Source of the DNA: Blastocatellia bacterium
GTDB taxonomy: Bacteria > Acidobacteriota > Blastocatellia > HR10
Reading direction: 5' to 3'
Length of the DNA stretch: 38,681 nt
NCBI GenBank assembly: GCA_035573895.1
Contig: DATLZR010000091.1
Span: 1 to 38,681 of the forward strand
The notes beneath the pieces are model-generated. The model saw nothing but the letters and a program-made list of their open reading frames with translations. It was not told where the DNA came from and made no database searches. Positions 30,721 through 37,721 of this stretch are shown piece after piece. The translations under genes and the position numbers were made by a program. Every line of letters begins with the position of its first letter. Position 1 is the first letter of the stretch.

Positions 30721-31980
30721 TCACACAGGAAGGCTTCGGCCGTTCGCCGACGCGAGCGAGTCTCCGGCGTCCGCGGGCGTCGGCGCGGCGCCTTCCAGGG
30801 CGTGCACGGCTTCCTCTCGAACCAGCGGAGACGGATCGCGCCACGCGCGCTCGATCCCCGATCGCGCTGAGGGGCCTCCGAGCACGCTCACGGCCCAGAC
30901 GGCGTGCGCCCGGATGATCTCGTCGGGATCGGATTCCATCAACCGGGAGAGCATCGGGAGAGCGTCATCATAGCCCGTGTTGGCGGCAACGATGGTCGCA
31001 TTGCGCACGAGTCCCCGACGTCGCGCCCGCCGCAGGGCTGTGTGACGAAACCGCCGGCGAAATTGCTCGTCGGTATCAATCGTCAGGACATCTTTCAGAG
31101 CGAGCGTCTTGCCCACTCCCGATTCGGGGTGAAACTCGCGCCAGGATGTCAGCGGGATCTGACGATTGTGCGGACACACCTGCTGGCAGACATCGCACCC
31201 GAACAGCCAATCGCCCATAAGCGGTCGCAGCTCACGGGGAACCATCCCTCGGTTTTCAATCGTGTGGTAGGAGATGCAGCGGCGGGCATCAACAACGTGG
31301 GGGCGAAGGATGGCTCCGGTCGGACATTCGGTCAGACAGTCGCGAGTGCTGAAGCAGATGCGCCGGTCAGGTTCATCGGGCTCCAGCGGGACATCGAGGA
31401 GAATTTCGCAGAGGAAAATCCACGAGCCCCATTCGTCAGTGATGAGGCAACTGTTCCATCCGATCCGTCCGATTCCCGCCCGTGCGGCCACCGCCCGTTC
31501 GAGCAGCGGTACGGCATCGGTGAAGCATCGAGCCCGCACCGGTCGCCCGACGAACTGCTGAATCTGGCCGACGAGCTGCCACAGTCGGGGGGGAATCACC
31601 TCGTGATAATCTCGGCCCCAGGCATATCGGGCGATCCGTCCGTGTCCCGGGGGGATGGTCTCGAAATCGCCGCTGTAGTAGCTCACGGCGAGCGAGATGA
31701 TCGTCCCTGCCTCCGGCAGCAACCGTTCGGGATGAGCACGAAGCGACCGGCTCTCGACCATATAACCGAGAGCGGCCGCATGTTGAGCATCGAGCCACTC
31801 GTGATAACGGCGTTCTTCCTCGACAAGCGGTGTCACGCGAGCGATCCCCACACGGTGAAAGCCCAGAGCGCGAGCCCACTCCTTCACCCTCTCGCTGAGC
31901 GACCGATGCTGGTCAGAGTTGCTCATCATCTGGAGCCATGCTCTTGCCGATGATCTCGGCGCCGGGCGCGGTGCCGGCAT
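30721..31980 (-). CDS. queG: epoxyqueuosine reductase, with one cluster cysteine replaced
   Basis: 419 residues from the ATG that directly abuts the stop of the upstream regulator gene (TAGATG). Downstream ATGs at 31929/31926 would remove a non-conserved N-terminus and are possible. QueG uses cobalamin and two [4Fe-4S] clusters to reduce epoxyqueuosine to queuosine in tRNA. Seen: the cobalamin region TDAVPLLERAVAARAGIGRIG, CPTGAI, CISYHTIE and FGCDVCQQVCP, then C-terminal HEAT-like repeats. The first cluster motif should read CxxCxxCxxxCP, but here it is C209-F-S-T212-R-D-C215-LTE-C219-P, with Thr for the second Cys. GWIGKN-type residues are also altered to GRIGWN. Identity as QueG is secure; full activity is not. 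Confidence 0.9.
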   Translation of the reverse strand: MPAPRPAPRSSARAWLQMMSNSDQHRSLSERVKEWARALGFHRVGIARVTPLVEEERRYHEWLDAQHAAALGYMVESRSLRAHPERLLPEAGTIISLAVSYYSGDFETIPPGHGRIARYAWGRDYHEVIPPRLWQLVGQIQQFVGRPVRARCFTDAVPLLERAVAARAGIGRIGWNSCLITDEWGSWIFLCEILLDVPLEPDEPDRRICFSTRDCLTECPTGAILRPHVVDARRCISYHTIENRGMVPRELRPLMGDWLFGCDVCQQVCPHNRQIPLTSWREFHPESGVGKTLALKDVLTIDTDEQFRRRFRHTALRRARRRGLVRNATIVAANTGYDDALPMLSRLMESDPDEIIRAHAVWAVSVLGGPSARSGIERAWRDPSPLVREEAVHALEGAAPTPADAGDSLASANGRSLPV

Positions 31981-32640
31981 CTATTCTTCTGTTGTTCGCC
32001 AGACGTGAATCTCACGGGCGATCTCCTCTTCCAGAGCGATCTCAGTCTCCTCGCACTGAATCACATAACTCGGCCATTTTTGCAGGAGTTTGATCGGCGC
32101 CCCGGGCGTCACACCCAGTGCCGCCAGGCGAAGCAATCGGGGATGAGCCCGCGTGCTGATATAGGCGATGCGTCCCTGCTCGCCGATATTCAAGCGGGTA
32201 CAGGGAACGACGATCGCGCTGACCTGCTCGCGTGCCTGACGACAGCACGCACCTTCGGGAATCGTCCGCCCATGAGGACACTGGCGGGGATGCCCCAGCA
32301 ACGTACAGATGGCGTTGGTGACCCCTTCGGCGATGAGGTGCTCGAACTCGCAGGCGGCATCCTCCGATTCCTCCACCGTCACACCCAGTACATCGCAGAG
32401 CAATCGCTCGGCGAGCCGATGGCGACGAATGATCCGCGCCGCCTCCGTCCGTCCCTGCGGCGTCAGTCTCACCTGATCCTCACCTTCGAGAACAATGAGC
32501 CCGTCGGCCACCATCTGCCGGAGGAGCTGCTCGGTGACCTCGGTATGAGCGATCCGTTGCACCTCGACGAGCGAAGCCGCACCGTGCTCCTCCAGCGTCC
32601 ACAACGCCTCCAAGATCTCAGCCGCCTGTTGCTGGAGCAT
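31981..32640 (-). CDS. DtxR/MntR-family metal-dependent transcriptional regulator
   Basis: 219 residues. Residues 1-60 form a winged helix-turn-helix, followed by the dimerisation and metal-binding segment RRHRLAERLLCDVLGV..EESEDAACEFEHLI. There the His, Glu and Cys/Glu residues correspond to the metal ligands of DtxR/IdeR. GHPRQCPHGRTIPEG is the usual family motif after that. The last 75 residues are an SH3/FeoA-like domain (LNIGEQGRIAYIS, RLLRLAALGVTPGAPIKLLQ). Such proteins repress iron or manganese uptake genes when metal is bound. Its target is not in the window. The stop codon is contiguous with the queG start, so queG is probably co-expressed. Confidence 0.9.
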   Translation of the reverse strand: MLQQQAAEILEALWTLEEHGAASLVEVQRIAHTEVTEQLLRQMVADGLIVLEGEDQVRLTPQGRTEAARIIRRHRLAERLLCDVLGVTVEESEDAACEFEHLIAEGVTNAICTLLGHPRQCPHGRTIPEGACCRQAREQVSAIVVPCTRLNIGEQGRIAYISTRAHPRLLRLAALGVTPGAPIKLLQKWPSYVIQCEETEIALEEEIAREIHVWRTTEE

Positions 32641-33134
32641 CGCCGTCCCCGGATTCGACGGAGAGAAAACAAACCATCAGGGGGAAGACAGAAGAAGCCC
32701 CGTCCCGATCGGGCGTGAGCATGAACTCAACCGCCGGACCGCAGACGGAAGCCCCTGTCCCCTCCGACCCTGTTGCATCGTATTCGCCCGCTCATGCCGA
32801 AATCTGCTGCATTCGAGATCGGGGATTGTCCCATTTTTTCTCCTTCATGGCAAACGGAGGAATCTCCGCCGCCGATTCAGACGTCATCGCACAGCCGCCC
32901 GCCAAAGGCTCAGAATCTTCGGGTGCACGGACGTCGCACCGGGGCGGGACGCCGATTCTCCGCCCACCTCCCCGCCGGCTCACAGCGGATGCGAAAAACG
33001 GACGTGATTTCGGATTCCCGCTCGCACGGTGAGACGCTCGTCCTCATCGTAACTGCTTGCCCTGCAAAAACGCCTCCTCCTATAATGGCGGAGATGGCGA
33101 ATCATCATACCACGAAGCAAGACGAGAAGTCGCT
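32641..33134. other. divergent intergenic region between the DtxR-type gene and gpmA
   Basis: 494 bp separating minus- and plus-strand genes. It holds a gpmA promoter at its right end and the perfect palindrome CCCGATCGGG near 32704-32713. Short open frames are present but have no ribosome sites or recognisable products. Confidence 0.45.
33057..33086 (+). promoter_or_regulatory. sigma70-type promoter of gpmA
   Basis: A perfect TATAAT (33081-33086) lies 18 bases after TTGCCC (33057-33062). The predicted start near 33093 gives a leader of about 42 nt before the ATG at 33135. Confidence 0.6.
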
Positions 33135-33893
33135 ATGATCAAACTCGTCCTCCTCAGGCATGGCGAAAGCCTCTGGAATAAAGAGAACCGGTTCACCGGC
33201 TGGACCGATGTGGATCTGTCCGAACGAGGGATCGAAGAGGCCCGGGCCGCCGGGCGAGTTCTCAAGCAAGAAGGGTACGTCTTCGATATAGCTTTCAGCT
33301 CGGTTCTGAAGCGAGCGATCCGGACGCTCTGGCTGGTTCAAGACGAGATGGACCTGATGTGGATTCCCGTGCAGCTCTCCTGGCGGTTGAACGAACGCCA
33401 CTACGGAGCCCTGCAGGGACTCAACAAGGCGGAGATGGCGGCTCGATTTGGCGAACAGCAGGTGCTTCTGTGGCGACGGAGTTACGATGTCGCTCCTCCG
33501 CCGCTGGAGAAGACCGATCCGCGCTATCCCGGTCATGATCCGCGCTATCGGGATCTGGACGAGAAGGACTTGCCGCTCACCGAATCGCTCAAAGACACGG
33601 TGGCCCGCTTCCTCCCCTACTGGCATGACGTGATCGCTCCCACTTTGAGATCGGGCAAGCGCGTCCTTATCGTCGCTCATGGAAACAGTCTTCGGGCGCT
33701 CGTCAAATATCTCGACGGCATCTCCGATGCCGAGATCGTGCACCTGAACATTCCCACGGGCATTCCTCTGGTCTATGAATTGACCGAGGATCTCGCTCCG
33801 ATCCGCCATTACTATTTGGGCGATCCGGAAGCCGTCAAACGCGCTATGCAGATGGTCGCCGATCAGGCAAAAGTGCGACCGGGCGGGTCCTGA
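33135..33893 (+). CDS. gpmA: 2,3-bisphosphoglycerate-dependent phosphoglycerate mutase
   Basis: 252 residues, the family length. The ATG at 33135 is chosen because the protein then starts [12 protein letters not shown] as in all dPGMs and the promoter lies upstream of it; the frame continues 26 codons further into leader sequence. His9 in LLRHGES is phosphorylated during catalysis. [29 protein letters not shown] and [19 protein letters not shown] follow, with the second catalytic His in VAHGNS. The enzyme interconverts 3- and 2-phosphoglycerate in glycolysis and gluconeogenesis. It appears monocistronic. Confidence 0.96.
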   Translation: MIKLVLLRHGESLWNKENRFTGWTDVDLSERGIEEARAAGRVLKQEGYVFDIAFSSVLKRAIRTLWLVQDEMDLMWIPVQLSWRLNERHYGALQGLNKAEMAARFGEQQVLLWRRSYDVAPPPLEKTDPRYPGHDPRYRDLDEKDLPLTESLKDTVARFLPYWHDVIAPTLRSGKRVLIVAHGNSLRALVKYLDGISDAEIVHLNIPTGIPLVYELTEDLAPIRHYYLGDPEAVKRAMQMVADQAKVRPGGS

Positions 33894-34364
33894 ACCGGAC
33901 AATATCGGGAGAACGCAACCGCGAGCAAACGCAAACCGGTCAGGGTGCTCGGATTCGTCGGATCTCTTCGAGGCGATTCGGGGGGAAGAGTTCTTCGCGA
34001 GGCGGGGGCTTCCGCCCCCGAAACGATGAATAAGGGGCGCCAGTTTTCGCGTCCGCGACAACGCCCTGCCTGTGCCGTCGGCAGGGCAGAGAGGCGAAGA
34101 CGAAAGTGACTTGTTCTGAGCAGCCGTTTGTGCGATTGCGCGCCACGAAGGGCCCAAGCCCGGGGAGCGCACGCTTCGAGCGTGCTTCTTCCGGGAAGCC
34201 ACAGCAGGTCGGAAGCCTGCGCTCCCGGGGATTTTCGCAGGAATCGCTCATGTGCTCACGCACGCCACGAAAAATGTGCTGGCCAGCGGATGAAAAGGGC
34301 CAACTGGTGAGTGATCCGTTGGAACCGTTCATCCGCCGGGAGATCATTCAAGGGAGGGATACCG
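33894..34364. other. repeat-rich intergenic region downstream of gpmA
   Basis: 471 bp without a credible gene. Three repeat types are stacked. First, hairpin CGGGGGC-TTCC-GCCCCCG at 34003-34020. Second, a larger palindrome at about 34157-34228 with outer arms GGGAGCGCA and TGCGCTCCC and inner hairpin GCACGC-TTCGA-GCGTGC. Third, a copy of the AGTGATCCG..TTCATCCGC repeat at 34309-34340. The segment 34220-34252 is shared with about 25998-26031. The first hairpin lacks a T run and is a weak terminator candidate for gpmA. Confidence 0.55.
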
Positions 34365-35447
34365 ATGAGAGCGACTCGTCGCGAGTTTCTCCAGCTTATG
34401 TCGGTCGGGACAGCCGGAGTCGTTTTGTCCGATGATCTGCCGTCGTCCTGGCAAACGGAGGCGGAAATTGATGCGCTCTATGATCGGGCGCTTGTGGTGG
34501 ATTCGCTTTCCATTGAGACCTGGGATGAGGCGGGATTTGCCGCTTGGAGGCGATCCGGCTATACGGCCATCCATACCAGTCTGGCCAATCGAAATTTCGC
34601 CGTCGGGATGCGCGATCTGGAAGCCTGGCACAAGCGATTCGCCGAGCATCCCGATAAGCTCATCCACTGCACGAAGGCGGCGGACATCCTTCGCGCCAAA
34701 CGGGAGGGGAAGCTGGCCGTCATTCTGGGATTTCAGAATGCGACGGTGATCGAGGACGACCTCTCGAATCTCGATAAACTCTATGCCGCCGGGACGCGCT
34801 GCATCCAGCTCACGTACAACTCGCGGAATCTTCTCGGCGATGGGTGCACCGAGCGCACCAATGCGGGCCTCTCGGATTTCGGGATCGCCTGTGTCGAACG
34901 GATGAACGAATTGGGGATCATCGTTGATCTCTCTCACTGTGGGGAGCAGACGTCGGCCGATGGCATTGCCTTTTCCCGTCGTCCGCCAGCCTTCACGCAT
35001 ACGATGTGCAAGGCCCTGTACTTTCATCCCCGAGCCAAACCCGATGAGTTGCTGCGGGCCATGTCCAACCGGGGTGGGATGACGGGCATAGCCGCGCTGG
35101 GCTATTTCGTCAGCCCTCGCGCCGATGCCACGCTGGAGGATTACCTCAAGCACATTGATCACGCCGTCAAAGTCTGCGGGATTGATCACGTGGGGTTGTG
35201 CACGGATTTCCCCATCCGGGGCATCGAGGCGTCGGCCATGCGCGAGAGCTGGTATCTTCCCCGACTGCGAATGTTCAAGCCGTCGTACAACGTGCGCTGG
35301 CCGCCCTGGATCCCCGAACTCGACAAGCCGGAGCGATTCCGCATCGTCGCGCACGCGCTGGCCAAGCGCGGCTACAAGACGGGCGAGATCGAAAAACTTC
35401 TCGGCGGTAACTGGGTTCGCTATTTCCGCGATGTCTTCGGCGGCTGA
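34365..35447 (+). CDS. Tat-exported M19 (renal dipeptidase-type) family protein with altered metal site
   Basis: 360 residues from the ATG at 34365, 6 nt after AGGGAGGG. The N-terminus MRATRREFLQLMS is a twin-arginine signal, so the folded protein is exported. The M19 barrel is recognisable: YAAGTRCIQLTYNSRNLLGDGC, GLSDFGIACVERMNELGIIVDLSH (His191), FTHTMCKALYFHPRAKPDELL (His212) and DHVGLCTDF (Asp281). Compared with human DPEP1 (His20, Asp22, Glu125, His198, His219, Asp288), the N-terminal HxD is replaced (VVDSLSIET), and the bridging Glu becomes Gln124 in LGFQN. Two His and the late Asp remain. It may belong to a divergent M19 clade with one metal or different chemistry. No partner gene is adjacent. 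Confidence 0.8.
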   Translation: MRATRREFLQLMSVGTAGVVLSDDLPSSWQTEAEIDALYDRALVVDSLSIETWDEAGFAAWRRSGYTAIHTSLANRNFAVGMRDLEAWHKRFAEHPDKLIHCTKAADILRAKREGKLAVILGFQNATVIEDDLSNLDKLYAAGTRCIQLTYNSRNLLGDGCTERTNAGLSDFGIACVERMNELGIIVDLSHCGEQTSADGIAFSRRPPAFTHTMCKALYFHPRAKPDELLRAMSNRGGMTGIAALGYFVSPRADATLEDYLKHIDHAVKVCGIDHVGLCTDFPIRGIEASAMRESWYLPRLRMFKPSYNVRWPPWIPELDKPERFRIVAHALAKRGYKTGEIEKLLGGNWVRYFRDVFGG

Positions 35448-35480
35448 GGTGGAGCGGATCAAGGGTGGTTTTCGCCTTCA

Positions 35481-35510
35481 TTGACAGTCCGGCGGATCCT
35501 GACGTAAATT
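35481..35510 (+). promoter_or_regulatory. sigma70-type promoter of the hisIE-like/trpE operon
   Basis: A consensus TTGACA (35481-35486) is followed after 18 bases by TAAATT (35505-35510). The predicted start near 35517 leaves a leader of about 39 nt, too short for a classical Trp-leader peptide attenuator. Confidence 0.6.
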
Positions 35511-35555
35511 TCCTTTTTCCAGAGAGATTATCGCCAGAGGCATCACCGAGGTCGC

Positions 35556-36227
35556 ATGAACATCCAGGCCTTACACTTTGATGAGCGCGGCTTGATTCCC
35601 GCCATCATCCAGGAGAGTGAGACCGGGCGGATTCTCCTCTTCGGCTACATGAACACGCGGGCGTTGGAACTGACCTTACAGACGGGGCGCATTCATCTGT
35701 GGGATGTCGCCGCTCGCTGCGTCCGGCCCCAATCCGATGATCGCCCGCAGAAGGTGGCCGACGTGTTCATCGAGTGTGAGGGAGATGCTCTGATCGTGAA
35801 GGTGAGCGCCCTCCCGTCGGCGTCCGGGGTCTCTCCCCCACGGCACTCGCTCCGGTCGGAACGGCAGCCGACGGAGCAGGCGGTCTCGCTCATCGGCATG
35901 GAATCACTGGAACTCGGCATCTTGCTGGGGGAAATTTTCCGCATGATCCAGGAGCGCAAGCGCGAGCGACCGGAGAACTCGTACACGGCGCGGCTTCTCG
36001 ATAGCGGGCTGGACACCATCCTGAAGAAGCTCGGCGAACAAACGATCGAAACGATCATCGCCGCCAAGAGCGGATCGCCCCGCGAGCTGAGCGCCAAAGT
36101 ATCGGCGCTTCTCTACCACCTTCTCGTTTTGCTCGCCGAGCGCGAGCTTGATCCGAGGGAGATTCTCCTGGAGTTGAAAATGTGGGGGACTCCCACCGCT
36201 GACATGAAGTCGGTTCACGTCCAATGA
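35556..36227 (+). CDS. HisIE-like protein with both catalytic sites degenerate
   Basis: 223 residues; ATG with GAGGT 3 nt upstream. The sequence aligns end to end with bifunctional HisIE: HisI (phosphoribosyl-AMP cyclohydrolase, residues 8-100) then HisE (phosphoribosyl-ATP pyrophosphatase, 118-208). The framework is well kept (GLIPAIIQESETG, LLFGYMN, ALELTLQTG; ENSYTARLLDSG, LLYHLLVLL). However, the HisI motifs WxKGxTSG, DCDxD and CHxG..SCF are replaced by CVRPQSDDRP, ECEGD (73-77) and a Cys-free stretch. In HisE the KxxEExxE motif reads KLGEQTIE (Glu161, Gln162, Glu165), and ExxDLxYH reads KVSALLYH. Both activities are therefore doubtful. The stop overlaps the trpE ATG by 4 bp. It is an intact frame, not a frameshifted gene, which suggests a retained non-canonical role. 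Confidence 0.82.
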   Translation: MNIQALHFDERGLIPAIIQESETGRILLFGYMNTRALELTLQTGRIHLWDVAARCVRPQSDDRPQKVADVFIECEGDALIVKVSALPSASGVSPPRHSLRSERQPTEQAVSLIGMESLELGILLGEIFRMIQERKRERPENSYTARLLDSGLDTILKKLGEQTIETIIAAKSGSPRELSAKVSALLYHLLVLLAERELDPREILLELKMWGTPTADMKSVHVQ

Positions 36228-37714
36228 ACCTCAATACCATCACACCGACGTTCAAGGAACTGTGCGAGCTGGCCGGGCGCGGCAATGTCATCCCGGTGAC
36301 GAAGGTCATCGCCGCTGATTTGCTGACGCCGGTTTCGGCTTTTCTCAAGATCCGAAGCGAAGCGACCTATCCCTTTCTTCTCGAATCGGTGGAGGGAGGA
36401 GAGAAGATCGCCCGCCATTCGTTTCTCGGCTGGACGCCTCACACGATCATTCGCTCGCGGCAGGAGAGTTCGATCATCGAGGCTCCCGGAGAACGCATCG
36501 AGCGGCGCGAACCGTTGCTGGACCTTCTCCGGGAGCTGACGGCGTCCTATCGTCCGGTGATGCGACCCGGATTGCCTCCGTTCACCGCCGGGGCGGTCGG
36601 GTACCTCGGCTACGATGGCGTCCGGTGGTTCGAGCGCGTGCCGATGCGCGCTCGGGACGATCTCCATCTGGACATCGCCCAGATGATGTTCCACTCTCAC
36701 CTGCTGGCCTTCGATCACGCCAAGCACCAGATTCACATCATCGCCAATGTCTTCACCGGCGGGCGGGAACATCGGCTGAAGGAGAAGTACGAACACGCCA
36801 TCGCCGAGATCGAAAGAGTTGAAGAGTGGCTCCGTCGTCCGCTGGAGGTGCCGCCGATCCCTCCGAATCCACGCCCGCTCTCTCTGCACTCCACCATGAC
36901 GCAGGGAGAATTTGAGGAGAAAGTTCGCCGCATCAAAGACTACATCGCGCGGGGCGATGCCTATCAGGTGGTCCTCTCTCAGCGGTTCGATGTGGAGATC
37001 GGCGGGATTGATCCCTTCCAGATCTATCGCGCCCTGCGGATGATCAATCCCTCCCCTTATATGTATTGCATCAAATGCGACTTCGGCTGGATCATCGGGG
37101 CCTCGCCCGAAATGCTCGTGCGGTTGAAAGGGCGAGAGATCACCTATCGCCCGATTGCCGGAACCCGTCCGCGCGGTCAGACCGAGGAAGAAGACCGTCA
37201 GCTCGAACAAGAGATGCTGGCCGACGAAAAAGAACGAGCCGAGCACGTCATGCTCGTTGATCTCGGACGCAACGATGTCGGGCGCGTCGCCGAGTACGGA
37301 TCGGTGCAGGTGACCGATCTGATGTCGGTCGAACGCTATTCCCATGTCATGCACATCGTCTCTACCATTCGCGGACGACTGCGGGAGGATCGGGACCGAT
37401 TCGATCTGCTGGCGGCCTGCTTCCCGGCGGGAACGCTCACCGGCGCTCCCAAGATTCGCGCCATGGAGATCATTGACGAGCTGGAGCCCACGCGTCGGGG
37501 CATTTACGGGGGAGCCGTCATGTATATTGATTATTCGGGCAATCTCGATTCCTGCATTGCCATCCGAACGGCGGTGATCACAAACGGGCGGGCTTCGATT
37601 CAGGCTGGCGCGGGCATTGTCGCCGACTCCATCCCGGAAAAGGAATATCACGAGACGGTGAATAAAGCTCGCTCGATCCTTCGCGCCATCGAGATGGCAA
37701 TGACTGATCTGTGA
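36224..37714 (+). CDS. trpE: anthranilate synthase component I
   Basis: 496 residues, starting inside the stop of the HisIE-like gene (ATGA overlap). TrpE converts chorismate and ammonia (from TrpG) to anthranilate. LLES at 52-55 is the tryptophan feedback-binding motif that separates TrpE from PabB. The chorismate-binding domain shows GDAYQVVLSQRF, ASPEMLVRL, YRPIAGTRPRG, AEHVMLVDLGRNDVGRV, FPAGTLTGAPKIRAMEII and GGAVMYIDYSGNLDSCIAIRT. All usual active-site segments are present, so activity and feedback control are expected. No trpG follows; a cyclophilin gene comes 7 bp later. Confidence 0.95.
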   Translation: MNLNTITPTFKELCELAGRGNVIPVTKVIAADLLTPVSAFLKIRSEATYPFLLESVEGGEKIARHSFLGWTPHTIIRSRQESSIIEAPGERIERREPLLDLLRELTASYRPVMRPGLPPFTAGAVGYLGYDGVRWFERVPMRARDDLHLDIAQMMFHSHLLAFDHAKHQIHIIANVFTGGREHRLKEKYEHAIAEIERVEEWLRRPLEVPPIPPNPRPLSLHSTMTQGEFEEKVRRIKDYIARGDAYQVVLSQRFDVEIGGIDPFQIYRALRMINPSPYMYCIKCDFGWIIGASPEMLVRLKGREITYRPIAGTRPRGQTEEEDRQLEQEMLADEKERAEHVMLVDLGRNDVGRVAEYGSVQVTDLMSVERYSHVMHIVSTIRGRLREDRDRFDLLAACFPAGTLTGAPKIRAMEIIDELEPTRRGIYGGAVMYIDYSGNLDSCIAIRTAVITNGRASIQAGAGIVADSIPEKEYHETVNKARSILRAIEMAMTDL

Positions 37715-37721
37715 GGGAGCT

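Noticed and set aside
32715-33138. Small plus-strand frames between the DtxR-type gene and gpmA
   Set aside because: No ribosome site or known motif; they cross the gpmA promoter and start region.
34003-34020. Hairpin CGGGGGC-TTCC-GCCCCCG as the gpmA terminator
   Set aside because: It is about 110 nt past the stop and lacks a T run; it fits better as part of the dispersed repeats.
35511-35555. Trp-type attenuator leader before the HisIE-like/trpE operon
   Set aside because: The leader is only about 40 nt, with no Trp-rich peptide and no competing hairpins.
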